In this document: positions 22,842 through 30,327 of the stretch, in pieces | Layout: each line of letters starts with the position of its first letter | How positions within the stretch are numbered: the first letter of the stretch is position 1 | IMG/VR virus record: IMGVR_UViG_3300029624_000173 | Coordinates: 1 to 30,825 of that record | DNA length: 30,825 nucleotides | Direction: 5' to 3' (one strand) | From: a virus | The notes under the pieces: generated by a model | What the model saw: the letters and a program-made list of their open reading frames with translations, nothing else | The model's database searches: none | Told to the model about the DNA's origin: nothing | Translations under genes and position numbers: made by a program

Positions 22842-22870
22842 CGGGGTCGCTGGCGATCGCGGCGACCCCG
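22842..22870 (+). terminator. Hairpin after the small basic protein gene
   Basis: CGGGGTCGC (22842-22850) pairs with GCGACCCCG (22862-22870) around an 11-base loop, 17 bases after the stop of the 47-residue gene. A CT-rich stretch follows but not a clean T tract. It is a likely transcription end. Confidence 0.55.
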
Positions 22871-22966
22871 ATCTCCTCTTATCTAGGTGGTCGTTTCTGA
22901 GGAGCAATCCCCTGCCCCGATTGCACCCGGCCGCCAAATCCCCTACCTTGGCTTACAGTCACGCGC

Positions 22967-22998
22967 AGCCCGCCCGGCCCCCGGCCGCGGCGGGCTTT
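22967..22998 (+). terminator. GC-rich hairpin with T tract before gp47
   Basis: AGCCCGCC (22967-22974) pairs with GGCGGGCT (22989-22996), with an inner GGCC pairing, then TTTGT. It ends 35 bases before the gp47 start. A similar hairpin lies before the endolysin gene. Confidence 0.6.
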
Positions 22999-23032
22999 GT
23001 CGTTTCCGCACCCCCGCATTCCGAGGCGCCCC

Positions 23033-24115
23033 GTGCCCTTCGCCAGACCCTCCCTCCAGGCCCTGCGGGAGCGGGGCCGGGCGGCGTTCGCCGCGCGGCT
23101 CGGCGGGCCCGGCGGCCTGCCGCGGCACAGCAACCTGCGCGTCCTGGCCGACGTCATGGCCGGGCTGATGCACGAGCAGTACGGCTTCCTCGACCGGGTC
23201 GCCCGGCAGATCCTGCCCGACACGGCCGAGGGGCCGTATCTCGAGCGCCAGGCCGCCGTCTGGGGGCTCGCCCGCAAGCCGCCCGCCTTCGCCGCCGGCC
23301 CGGTCGCCTTCGCCGGCGCCGACGGCGCGGCCGTGCCGGCGGGCACCGCGCTCCACGCCGCCGACGGCCGGGCCTATCGCGTGGTCGACGGCGTGACGCT
23401 CGCCGGCGGCACCGGCACCGCGACCGTCGAGGCGGCCGAGCCCGGGGCGGCCGGCAACCGGGCGGCGGGGGCGGCGCTCGGCCTGAGCGTCGCGCTGGCC
23501 GGCGTCGAGGCGCAGGCGACGGTCGGGGCCGGCGGCCTCGCCGGCGGGGCGGACGCGGAGGCGGACGAGAGCCTGCGCGACCGGCTGCTCTACCGCATCC
23601 GGCGGCCGCCGCACGGCGGGGCGGCGGGGGACTACCGCGCCTGGGCGCTCGAGGTGCCGGGTGTCACCCGGGTCTGGGTGCGCGCCGGCGCGCTGGGGCC
23701 GGGCACGGTCGTGGTCTACGTCGCCATGGACGACGCCTATCCCGACGGCATCCCCCAGGGCACGGCCGGGCCGGCGGGCCACACCGGCGACCTGGCGGCC
23801 GTGTTCGACCATATCGAGCCGCTGCGCCCGGTCACGGCCGAGGTGACGGTCCTGGCGCCGACGCCCCGGCCGCTCGCGCTGACAATCGCCGACCTGGAGC
23901 CCGACACGCCGGAGACCCGCGCCGCCGTCGCCGCGGAGGTCGCCGACCTGATCCGCCGCAAGGGCGAGCCCGGCGGCACGATCCGGGTGAGCTGGCTGTG
24001 GGAGGCTGTGTCCGTCGCCGCCGGCGAGCGCTCCCACCGGATCGTCGCGCCGGCCGGCGACGTCGCCCACGCCCCGGCCGAGCTGCCCGTCCCGGGCGCC
24101 GTCGCCTACGCCTGA
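23033..24115 (+). CDS. Baseplate J-like protein (Mu gp47-like)
   Basis: A 360-residue baseplate wedge protein. The start RPSLQALRERGRAAFAARLG and LRVLADVMAGLMHEQYGFLD are typical N-terminal gp47 motifs. LPDTAEGPYLERQAAVWGLA and a mid-domain ADESLRDRLLYRIRRPPHGG then GDYRAWALEVPGVTRVWV (about 175-220) are the J family's hallmark. The GTG at 23033 is chosen because the family motif begins a few residues later and GAGG lies upstream; a TTG 36 bases earlier would fall at the end of the terminator. The gp48-like gene follows after 26 bases. Confidence 0.85.
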   Translation: MPFARPSLQALRERGRAAFAARLGGPGGLPRHSNLRVLADVMAGLMHEQYGFLDRVARQILPDTAEGPYLERQAAVWGLARKPPAFAAGPVAFAGADGAAVPAGTALHAADGRAYRVVDGVTLAGGTGTATVEAAEPGAAGNRAAGAALGLSVALAGVEAQATVGAGGLAGGADAEADESLRDRLLYRIRRPPHGGAAGDYRAWALEVPGVTRVWVRAGALGPGTVVVYVAMDDAYPDGIPQGTAGPAGHTGDLAAVFDHIEPLRPVTAEVTVLAPTPRPLALTIADLEPDTPETRAAVAAEVADLIRRKGEPGGTIRVSWLWEAVSVAAGERSHRIVAPAGDVAHAPAELPVPGAVAYA

Positions 24116-24141
24116 CCGGCTCCGCCCGACCCGATCCGACC

Positions 24142-24783
24142 ATGCCCGGCCTCATGCCCGCGCCGGCGGCCCTGCGCCGCGTCGGCCGCGCCGCCTATCG
24201 CGACGCGCTGCTCGCCCTGCTGCCCCTCGGCCGCGCCTGGCGGGCGGAGCCGGAGTCGGTCCAGGGCCGGGTGTGCGACGCCCTGGCGGCGGAGCCGGCA
24301 CACCATCACGGCCGTGCGACGGACCTGCTGGAGGAGTCCTGCCCCGACCGGATCGTCGAGCTGCTGGCCGACTGGGAGCGCGCCTGCGGCCTGCCGGACC
24401 CGTGCACGCCCCAGGGCGACGCCACGGCGGAGGAGCGGCGCGCCGCCGTCGTCGCCCGGCTGACGGCGACCGGCGGGCAGACGATCGCCTACTTCCGAGC
24501 CCTGGCCGAGCGCCTCGGCTACGCGGTCGCGATCCGCGAGGTTCGGCCGTTCGAGGCCGGCTGGTCGGACTGCGGCGGGACGGCCGAGTGCGGACCGCCG
24601 GAGATCCGGCATGTCTGGCACGTCGCCGTCGCCGGCCCGCGCGTCACCCACTTCCGCGCCGGCGAGAGCGAGGCCGGCGGCGACCCGCTGGTCACCGTGC
24701 GCGTGGCCGAGGACCTGGAATGCCTGCTGCGCCGGTGGAAGCCGGCGCAGTCCCTGCTGGCGGTCGACTACGAAGGAGCGTGA
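24142..24783 (+). CDS. Mu gp48 / YmfQ-like tail protein (DUF2313)
   Basis: A 213-residue DUF2313-type protein that follows gp47 in Mu-like phages. ALLALLPLGRAWRAEPES near residue 25 and the ELLADWERACGLPDPCT segment near 75 are characteristic. ERRAAVVARLTATGGQTIAY and FRALAERLGYAV follow, and the end contains ECLLRRWKPAQSLLAVDY, also a family trait. The ATG at 24142 follows gp47 by 26 bases. The fibre gene starts five bases after its stop. Confidence 0.85.
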   Translation: MPGLMPAPAALRRVGRAAYRDALLALLPLGRAWRAEPESVQGRVCDALAAEPAHHHGRATDLLEESCPDRIVELLADWERACGLPDPCTPQGDATAEERRAAVVARLTATGGQTIAYFRALAERLGYAVAIREVRPFEAGWSDCGGTAECGPPEIRHVWHVAVAGPRVTHFRAGESEAGGDPLVTVRVAEDLECLLRRWKPAQSLLAVDYEGA

Positions 24784-24788
24784 GAGCG

Positions 24789-25493
24789 ATGGACTACGTC
24801 GTGCCCTACGGCAACGCCGGGCCGGGCGGCGAGTACCTGGACCGGCAGACGAGCCCGGCGATCGTCCAGGGCTCGATCCCGCCGGCCGCCGCGATCGAGC
24901 ACCCGATGCGCGAGATCGTAGAGGTCATCCGGCATTGGCTGGGCGACCAGGCGCCCGATGCCGGCGACCTCACGCAACTCCGTCAGGCGATCGCGACGGC
25001 CGTGGCGGCCGTGCCGGGCAGCCCCGCAGGGGCAGTAATGCCGTTCGCCGGGCCGTCGGCCCCGGCCGGCTGGCTCAAGGCCAACGGTGCGGCCGTTCCG
25101 GTGGCGGGCTATGCCGCCCTGGACGCGGCGATCTACTGCGGCGACGTCGCCAACGACACAGCCGACTGGGGTTTCCGGTGTACGGACCCGCTGAATCCCC
25201 CGGCGACCCGAGCGGTGGACGGGACCCACGTCGTGCTGCCGGACCTCCGCGGCGAGTTCACTCGCGGCTGGGACGACGGTCGCGGCGCGGACGGCGGCCG
25301 GTCGCTCTGGGCCTGGCAGCCGGGTACGGCGATCGGCGAGGCGAACTCGGGTTACTTCCGGGACGTCAAGAACGGCGACGGCACCGACGGGAGCTTCTCG
25401 ACCAACTTCGTAACCGGCGACGGCAGCGCGAGCTACACCTACCGGCTCCTCCGGCCGCGCAACCTGGCGCTGCTCTGGTGCATCAAGGTGTGA
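24789..25493 (+). CDS. Tail fibre protein with tail-collar domain
   Basis: A 234-residue fibre-type protein. The N-terminal third has AIEHPMREIVEVIRHWLGDQ, which probably joins the baseplate. A phage tail-collar domain follows (about 77-145): GAVMPFAGPSAPAGWLKANG, then AALDAAIYCG and VVLPDLRGEFTRGWDDGRG. It ends YRLLRPRNLALLWCIKV, the usual end of short collar fibres. It is small compared with receptor-binding fibres (often over 400 residues), so it may be a minimal fibre. A fibre-assembly-like gene follows in 11 bases. Confidence 0.82.
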   Translation: MDYVVPYGNAGPGGEYLDRQTSPAIVQGSIPPAAAIEHPMREIVEVIRHWLGDQAPDAGDLTQLRQAIATAVAAVPGSPAGAVMPFAGPSAPAGWLKANGAAVPVAGYAALDAAIYCGDVANDTADWGFRCTDPLNPPATRAVDGTHVVLPDLRGEFTRGWDDGRGADGGRSLWAWQPGTAIGEANSGYFRDVKNGDGTDGSFSTNFVTGDGSASYTYRLLRPRNLALLWCIKV

Positions 25494-25504
25494 TGGAGGG
25501 ATCG

Positions 25505-26260
25505 ATGCGGATTTGGCACTACAGCGCGGCCACAGGCGAGCTTCTTGGCGCCGGCACGGCCGACCCCGATCCCAGGCAGCCCGACAGCCATCTGGTCCCG
25601 GCCAACGCCACGTCCGTGGCCCCGCCGGACACCGGATCCGACGCCGTGGCCCGGTTCGATCCGGCGGCGCGCCAGTGGTCGGTGGTCGAGGACCATCGGG
25701 GGGCCACGGCCTACGACATCGCCACGGGCGAGGCGGAGACCGTCCACGTCCTGGGCTCGATTCCACCGGATCGCACCCTTGCGGTGCCCGGCCCCGACGA
25801 TCGATGGGACCTCGAGGTCGGGGCATGGGTGGAGGATCCCACCCGCCGCGCCGACCGGCTGACGGCCGCGCGGGCCGAGGCCGCCGCGGCGCTGGACCGG
25901 GCCGCGGAGCGGGCACGCCTGGCGGGGATCACCTCGGGCGACGGGCAGGCGATGGTCTACGAGGCCAAGGCGCAGGAGGCGGCGGCCGCCGTGTCGGCCC
26001 GGGCGGCGGGGGCGAGTCTCGAGCCGGCAGACTATCCGTTCCTGGCCGCGGAAGTCGGCATCACCGGCGACGTCCTGGGCGACGTCGCCGTCGTGATCCT
26101 CGCCAGGCGGGCCGAGTGGACACGGACCGCCGCCGCCATCGAGGCCGCGCGCCTCGGCGGCAAGGCGGCGATCGAGGCCGCCGCCGACCCGGACGCCGTC
26201 GCCGCCGCGCGCGACCGGGCGCTGACGGATCTGGCCGCGCTGGCGACCGCGCCGGCCTGA
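25505..26260 (+). CDS. Tail fibre assembly-like protein
   Basis: A 251-residue protein directly after the collar fibre gene. The N-terminal half has short beta elements (MRIWHYSAATGELLGAG; DRWDLEVGAWVEDPT) like those of fibre-associated proteins. The C-terminal half is an alanine-rich helical region (about 115-250) with EWTRTAAAIEAARLGGKAAI. Position and layout fit fibre assembly or attachment proteins, but the sequence alone does not settle it. GGAGGG lies before the ATG at 25505; an in-frame ATG 12 bases earlier is less likely because it would contain that site. Confidence 0.6.
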   Translation: MRIWHYSAATGELLGAGTADPDPRQPDSHLVPANATSVAPPDTGSDAVARFDPAARQWSVVEDHRGATAYDIATGEAETVHVLGSIPPDRTLAVPGPDDRWDLEVGAWVEDPTRRADRLTAARAEAAAALDRAAERARLAGITSGDGQAMVYEAKAQEAAAAVSARAAGASLEPADYPFLAAEVGITGDVLGDVAVVILARRAEWTRTAAAIEAARLGGKAAIEAAADPDAVAAARDRALTDLAALATAPA

Positions 26261-26292
26261 GCCGACCGACCTTCGACTTCCGGAGAGGCCCC

Positions 26293-26652
26293 ATGGACCC
26301 CGTCTGGCTGGGCGCGGCGACCGCCGCCGTCTCCGCGATAATCAGTGGCGGCGCCTTGACGTTCTCGCTCTGGCGCTGGTGGCTTTCGCGCTTGGAGAGC
26401 CTGCGCCGGGAGACGCAGGCCGAGTTGCGCGAATTGGACGAGCGCCGGCGCCAGGACACCGTGGCGCTGCACCAGCGCATCAAGGAGGTCGACGAGGCCT
26501 CGGTCGGCAAGTCGGAGCTGCACCGGGAGGTCGGCCGGATCGAGACCGCGATCGGCGAGGTCCTCAAGGAGGTTCGCGACCTCAACAGCCGCCTGTTCAC
26601 GGTCGCCCAGGCCCGATCGATCACCGGCAAGTCGCTCTCCCCCCACGACTGA
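26293..26652 (+). CDS. Small membrane protein with coiled coil, 119 aa
   Basis: One N-terminal membrane helix (about 5-30, VWLGAATAAVSAIISGGALT) leads to a charged helical region with heptads (RRETQAELRELDERRRQDTV through EVRDLNSRLFTV). This form, beside the endolysin gene, is shared by phage membrane proteins such as holin-like or superinfection proteins. No specific family is recognised. GGAGAGG precedes the ATG at 26293. The palindrome copy 4 begins three bases after its stop and a terminator-like hairpin follows. Confidence 0.6.
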   Translation: MDPVWLGAATAAVSAIISGGALTFSLWRWWLSRLESLRRETQAELRELDERRRQDTVALHQRIKEVDEASVGKSELHREVGRIETAIGEVLKEVRDLNSRLFTVAQARSITGKSLSPHD

Positions 26653-26655
26653 CCC

Positions 26656-26670
26656 GCGAACGACGTTCGC
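26656..26670. repeat. Palindrome GCGAACGNCGTTCGC, copy 4 (N=A)
   Basis: Begins four bases after the stop codon of the membrane protein gene and precedes a GC-rich terminator-like hairpin. It has the same arms as the other three copies, with A at the centre. Confidence 0.7.
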
Positions 26671-26698
26671 CCCCGTTCGTCGACCCGACCCGACACGC

Positions 26699-26732
26699 GC
26701 CCCGCCCGGCACCCCGCCGCGGGGGGGCTTTT
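26699..26732 (+). terminator. GC-rich hairpin with T tract before the endolysin gene
   Basis: GCCCC (26699-26703) and the following GCC pair with the G-rich block at 26719-26728, ending in GGGGC then TTTT. It resembles the hairpin before gp47 in sequence and position, and it separates the tail operon from the lysis genes. Confidence 0.6.
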
Positions 26733-26772
26733 CGACTCCGCGCCCCGACCCGTTCCGACAAGGAGACCGACC

Positions 26773-27516
26773 ATGCACGCCGCCGAGACCGCCGCCGCCC
26801 CGCACGCCCCGGCCCGCCCGGTGCCGATGAGCCACCCCGCCTGGATGCCGATCGCCCAGGCCGAACTGGGCACGAAGGAGGTGCCGGGCGCCGGCCACAA
26901 CGCCGCGATCCTGGGCTACTTCGATGCCGTGACCTACCGGGCGACGACGGACGAGACGCCCTGGTGCGCCGCCTTCGCGAGCTGGGCGCTCGAGCGGGCG
27001 GGCGTGGCCTCGACCCGCTCGGCCCGGGCGCGCAGCTATGCCGAGGGCTGGGGCGTCGAGCTGGAGGCGCCGCGCTACGGCGCCGTCGCCGTGTTCTGGC
27101 GCGGCCGGCGCGACGGCCCGGCCGGGCATGTCGGCTTCTACGTCGGCCGCGGGCCGGACGGCCGGCCGCTGATCCTTGGCGGCAACCAGTCCGACGCGGT
27201 CACGGTCGCGCCGATCGGGGAGAAGCGGCTGCTGGGCTACTACTGGCCCGGCGGCGTGGCCCTCGACCTGCCGGACGCCCCGCCGCCGCCGCGCCGCTCC
27301 CCGGCGGAGAGCCGGACGGTCCGCGCCGCCGGCGCCGTCGGGCTGGGCGGCCTGCTGTCGGCCGTCTCGACCCTGACGCCGCTGGCGGGCGACCTGGCCG
27401 CCGCGGTGGAGGGCAATCCGGCCGGCGCGATCCTCATCGCCGGCCTGGCGGCGGTCGCCGTCGCCGCCCTGTTCGCATGGCTGCGCCTGGACGACTGGCG
27501 CCGGGGCCGGCGGTGA
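26773..27516 (+). CDS. TIGR02594-type endolysin with C-terminal membrane helices
   Basis: A 247-residue cell-wall hydrolase with an NlpC/CHAP-like catalytic domain. WMPIAQAELGTKEVPGAGHN starts the domain. TPWCAAFASWAL holds the catalytic cysteine (C65), and AGHVGFYVGRG holds the histidine (H119). LLGYYWPGG ends it near 162. The C-terminal region (about 178-235) has two hydrophobic segments, VGLGGLLSAVSTLTPLAG and AGAILIAGLAAVAVAALFAW, unusual for a soluble endolysin and suggestive of membrane tethering or a fused holin-like part. AAGGAG lies nine bases before the ATG. It overlaps the Rz-like gene as GTGA. Confidence 0.8.
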   Translation: MHAAETAAAPHAPARPVPMSHPAWMPIAQAELGTKEVPGAGHNAAILGYFDAVTYRATTDETPWCAAFASWALERAGVASTRSARARSYAEGWGVELEAPRYGAVAVFWRGRRDGPAGHVGFYVGRGPDGRPLILGGNQSDAVTVAPIGEKRLLGYYWPGGVALDLPDAPPPPRRSPAESRTVRAAGAVGLGGLLSAVSTLTPLAGDLAAAVEGNPAGAILIAGLAAVAVAALFAWLRLDDWRRGRR

Positions 27517-27791
27517 GCGCCGTCCTCGCCCTGCTCGCCGGCCTGCTCCCGGGCCGGCGGGCGCGCCTGTGGCTGGCCGCCGCCGCACTGGTGGCGGCCG
27601 CCGTCGCCCTGGCCGTCCTCGGCGCCCGCCGCGCCGGCGCCCGCGCCGCCCGCCAGGCGGCCGAGCTCGACGCTCTGCGCCGCACGCTGAACGCCAAGGA
27701 GACCCGCGATGCCGTGGAAGACGACCTGCGCCGCGCTGGCGATCGCGCTGTCCGCGACCGCCTGCGCACCCGCTGGACCCGCCGGCCCTGA
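27513..27791 (+). CDS. Rz-like inner-membrane spanin
   Basis: A 92-residue protein starting at a GTG that overlaps the endolysin stop. An N-terminal membrane helix (about 20-42, LWLAAAALVAAAVALAVLGA) is followed by a charged helical region (AARQAAELDALRRTLNAKET then EDDLRRAGDRAVRDRLRTRW) like the periplasmic coil of i-spanins. The Rz1-like gene starts inside it in another reading frame, the classic nested arrangement of Rz/Rz1 pairs. Assignment rests on shape and position. Confidence 0.65.
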   Translation: MSAVLALLAGLLPGRRARLWLAAAALVAAAVALAVLGARRAGARAARQAAELDALRRTLNAKETRDAVEDDLRRAGDRAVRDRLRTRWTRRP

Positions 27792-27915
27792 GGCGGCCTG
27801 CGCCGCGTTCCGGCCGATCTACCTGGCGCCGGCGGAGGTCGAGGCCCTGACGGCCGAGACCGCGGCGGCCGTGCTGGCGCACAACGAGACGGGGGTGCGG
27901 GTGTGTGGGTGGTGA
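27709..27915 (+). CDS. Rz1-like outer-membrane lipoprotein spanin (nested)
   Basis: A 68-residue protein whose start lies inside the Rz-like gene in a different frame, with AAGGAG eight bases before its ATG. It has a lipoprotein-type signal peptide (TTCAALAIALSATAC, lipid Cys at 19), then a short periplasmic part with C30, FRPIYLAPAEVEALTAETAA and HNETGVRVCGW. The FxPI...S/AxxE...T...HN...C pattern is one I know from small proteins that follow Rz genes in alphaproteobacterial phages. Its 3' half is duplicated, with a frameshift, at 28460-28605. Confidence 0.65.
   Translation: MPWKTTCAALAIALSATACAPAGPAGPEAACAAFRPIYLAPAEVEALTAETAAAVLAHNETGVRVCGW
27759..27905 (+). repeat. Rz1-like gene-end repeat, copy A
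   Basis: The last 147 bases or so of the Rz1-like gene. About 80% identical by eye to 28460-28605, same orientation. The two copies bracket the HEPN toxin locus. Confidence 0.75.
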
Positions 27916-28077
27916 GGGGAGGCGAAGCGATCCGCCGCGCACTGGCACGGAACTTATGCGTCGGCCGGGGTGTCTCGCCTAAGTGGATTTGAAACGTGCT
28001 GCTCCCACCTTCATGATCAGGAGCGATTCACGGTGACGGTCGACCGTGATGCAGTCTGCGCGTGGGAGCGACGTCCG

Positions 28078-28377
28078 ATGGTCGACAGGGATGTTGAACG
28101 CTTGCGCGAGCTCGTGAGAGCGGTGCTCGAGGAACGGTTCGACGACGTCGAATTCGTGGCCATCAACGTCCACCCGGACGTGGACGATGACGGCATGGAG
28201 TACCTGGAGATCGCGATCGTCTTCGACAGCCAGCGGACGTCGCTCGACGCCCGCAAGACCTCGGGCCTGGTCCGCCACCTCCGGCCCCGCTTGGCGGAGG
28301 TCGGCGAGACGGCTTTCCCGATCCTCTCCTTCATCGCGAAATCCGACCTGGGGAACACGAGCCCTGAGGCCGCTTGA
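28078..28377 (+). CDS. Antitoxin-like partner of a HEPN toxin
   Basis: A 99-residue acidic protein: DVERLRELVRAVLEERFDDV, then EFVAINVHPDVDDDGMEYLE and IAIVFDSQRTSLDARKTSGL. I recall proteins of this kind encoded just before small HEPN-domain genes. The ATG at 28078 is chosen for its GGGAG and for the family-like start; an in-frame start at 27970 would add 36 residues without resemblance. Its stop overlaps the beginning of the truncated HEPN gene. Whether it still works without an intact partner is unknown. Confidence 0.6.
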   Translation: MVDRDVERLRELVRAVLEERFDDVEFVAINVHPDVDDDGMEYLEIAIVFDSQRTSLDARKTSGLVRHLRPRLAEVGETAFPILSFIAKSDLGNTSPEAA

Positions 28378-28459
28378 TCTGCTCGATACGGCGCGGGATC
28401 TGGTCGGCGCCGGCCGGCGCAAGCCACGGCAAGCCAATCTGCGCCGGGCCGTCAGCACG
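28364..28459 (+). pseudogene. HEPN-domain toxin, truncated after 32 codons
   Basis: The frame reads LRPLDLLDTARDLVGAGRRK then PRQANLRRAVST, which is the start of a HEPN protein where RRAVSTAYYA(L/M)FH should follow. Instead, at 28460 the sequence switches to a duplicate of the Rz1-like gene. It starts with CTG where ATG would be expected, possibly a point change. It overlaps the upstream gene's end by 14 bases, as in intact toxin-antitoxin operons. The catalytic part is gone, so it is non-functional. Confidence 0.6.
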
Positions 28460-28605
28460 CGCCTGCGCACCTGCTGGACCGCCGACCCTGAGACGGCGCG
28501 TGCGGACTTCCGGTCGATCTACCTGACACCCGGGGAGGTCGAGGCCCTGTCTGCCGAGACCGCTACGACGGTGCTGGCGCATAGCGAGACGGTGGCGCGC
28601 GTGCG
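28460..28605 (+). repeat. Rz1-like gene-end repeat, copy B (frameshifted gene remnant)
   Basis: Encodes PETARADFRSIYLTPGEVEA and the following LSAETATTVLAHSETVARV, a diverged duplicate of the Rz1-like C-terminus. One base is missing near 28477 relative to copy A, so the remnant is out of frame with its start. It is fused directly to the truncated HEPN gene. The following 240 bases up to the ApeA-like gene hold no gene I can support. Confidence 0.75.
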
Positions 28606-28851
28606 GGGCGCGGAGCGGAGGTATAGAGCCGATACATCCTCAATCTTACCGGTGACTGTAGCGTTATCAGGGCCTATATTGGTCGGGGCGGTTAGGTTGC
28701 ACTGGGTCCTGTTGGGGCTGAGCATGAACTGTAGATCGTCCTAATGGTAGGATCAGTGAGCTTAACAGTGATCAATATCCCTTCCGTCTATTTTCCTAGA
28801 GCGTATTTCTCTCTAGAATTAGGCGAATAAAAACAGCATGAGAGTTTTGAA

Positions 28852-30327
28852 ATGAGGTTTAATCTAAACGAAAAATATTCCGGTACTTTTGAGGTTGGGG
28901 ATCAGGAATTACTGGGGGAGTTGACGTTTGCAAAGAAAGATTCACTATTAAAGGTGGTGGGCAATATACCCTTCCCGAGGTATAATCCGGTAAATGTTGA
29001 CATACACGGTCAATTAATTGATGGACATAAAGTTTCATTGCTTCATTGTGTATGCACACAGAATGGAACAATGCTTGTTGACGGGGTGAGGAAGTATTAT
29101 GCTCACTACTTTCCGCATTTTGTTATATCGAGATCGGACAAAGTCTGTTCTGAAAAGAAAATTGTAAAAAGTATTGTGTTCAAAGTAGATGATGCGGTAC
29201 GGGCATTTAACGATTTTGGCGTATTTGGAGAAATCTTCAATCCAAGCGAGCCGCTTCGGACGAAAATTGAAGAAGAGTCACCTTATCAAGGTATCAAATT
29301 AAATGAGAAAAGTGCTGTATATTATTACTCGGGTAAAAGGGAAATTTTCAGTAGCTATACATCCTCTTGTCGAATTGAAGGGTATTATGCTCCAAATTTC
29401 ACGGTTGGTGGGGTCGGTGGATTCTCAATTGATAGTGATATAAAGTTTAAAATTAGTTATGAATCAGCGGTGAACTTTGAAAAATCTATAGATGATGTTC
29501 TGCATCTGGTAAAATTCATCGAAGTTATATGCAATAGAACTCAAAACATAGATGATTTAATAATAGAAGTATCTCTAGACAATGAACAGTCTGAGTTTTG
29601 CATTGTTCATTGGTCCATGAAGCAAGAGCGTAAGTCTGAGAATGAGCTCGATGTTTTTCATTCCGTAGACGTTCTAATCTCACCTTTAGAAGAAAAAAAG
29701 CAATTTGAGCAGATATTATTAGGGTGGTTTTTGACAAAAGAAAAGATGGCGTTTTCGAGGAATCAATTCTTTAGTTCTTTCTCTATGCGGGGTAGAATTG
29801 ATATCAATCGATTAGTTGTTAGTGTCAATATGTTCGATACTTTGCCGTCCGAGTTGTTTCAGATTGGTAGCGAATTGCCCGATGACTTTGTGCGGATCTG
29901 TGATGAGTTTCGTGATAGATTAAAAGATCAACCAAATATACCTGAAAGGGATTCAATTTTATCTACAATTGGTCAGATTAAGAAGCCAAGACTAAAGAGA
30001 AAAATCCGAATGAGATGCCAAATTGTTCAGGACGCAGTATCGAGTAAGTTCGATGATTTGTCAGTGGTAACTGACGAAGCAGTAAACTGTAGGAATTTTT
30101 TTGTGCACGGGGGAAAATCAAAGATTAACTACGAAGGAAACCCTAACCTCATTGCGTTTTTTATTGAAATTATGGAATTTTTTTATATTGCCTCTCAGTT
30201 TGTGGAATTTGGGTGGGACGTGAATAAATGGATTAAGGCCGATACTGTTGGCTCCCATAGATTCTGTAATCTAAAGATTGATTACAATGATAAGATTAAG
30301 AAGTTTCATGCGTTGATATCACCATAA
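28852..30327 (+). CDS. apeA: ApeA-like HEPN-domain antiphage protein
   Basis: A 491-residue, AT-rich gene. The N-terminal part (about 1-200) has the beta-rich look of the ApeA N-terminal domain, beginning KYSGTFEVGDQELLGELTFA. The C-terminal third is helical, with CRNFFVHGG at 413-421. This gives the HEPN RNase motif R-x4-H (R414, H419). ApeA acts alone in defence, with its HEPN nuclease thought to cleave RNA on infection. The gene lies downstream of the lysis cassette, a usual place for lysogenic-conversion genes, and its composition sets it apart from the phage. The identification rests on domain layout and the HEPN motif. Confidence 0.72.
   Translation: MRFNLNEKYSGTFEVGDQELLGELTFAKKDSLLKVVGNIPFPRYNPVNVDIHGQLIDGHKVSLLHCVCTQNGTMLVDGVRKYYAHYFPHFVISRSDKVCSEKKIVKSIVFKVDDAVRAFNDFGVFGEIFNPSEPLRTKIEEESPYQGIKLNEKSAVYYYSGKREIFSSYTSSCRIEGYYAPNFTVGGVGGFSIDSDIKFKISYESAVNFEKSIDDVLHLVKFIEVICNRTQNIDDLIIEVSLDNEQSEFCIVHWSMKQERKSENELDVFHSVDVLISPLEEKKQFEQILLGWFLTKEKMAFSRNQFFSSFSMRGRIDINRLVVSVNMFDTLPSELFQIGSELPDDFVRICDEFRDRLKDQPNIPERDSILSTIGQIKKPRLKRKIRMRCQIVQDAVSSKFDDLSVVTDEAVNCRNFFVHGGKSKINYEGNPNLIAFFIEIMEFFYIASQFVEFGWDVNKWIKADTVGSHRFCNLKIDYNDKIKKFHALISP

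Noticed and set aside
17993-27915. Functional tailocin (headless contractile tail weapon)
   Set aside because: Baseplate, fibre and lysis genes are present, but sheath and tube genes and the tape-measure N-terminus are missing from the window, so no tail could be built.
28519-28725. Reverse-strand frame of 68 codons (MLSPNRTQCNLTAPTN...)
   Set aside because: It runs antisense through the Rz1 remnant and has no ribosome-binding site. The N-terminal part looks vaguely like a phage fibre piece, but not enough to support a feature.
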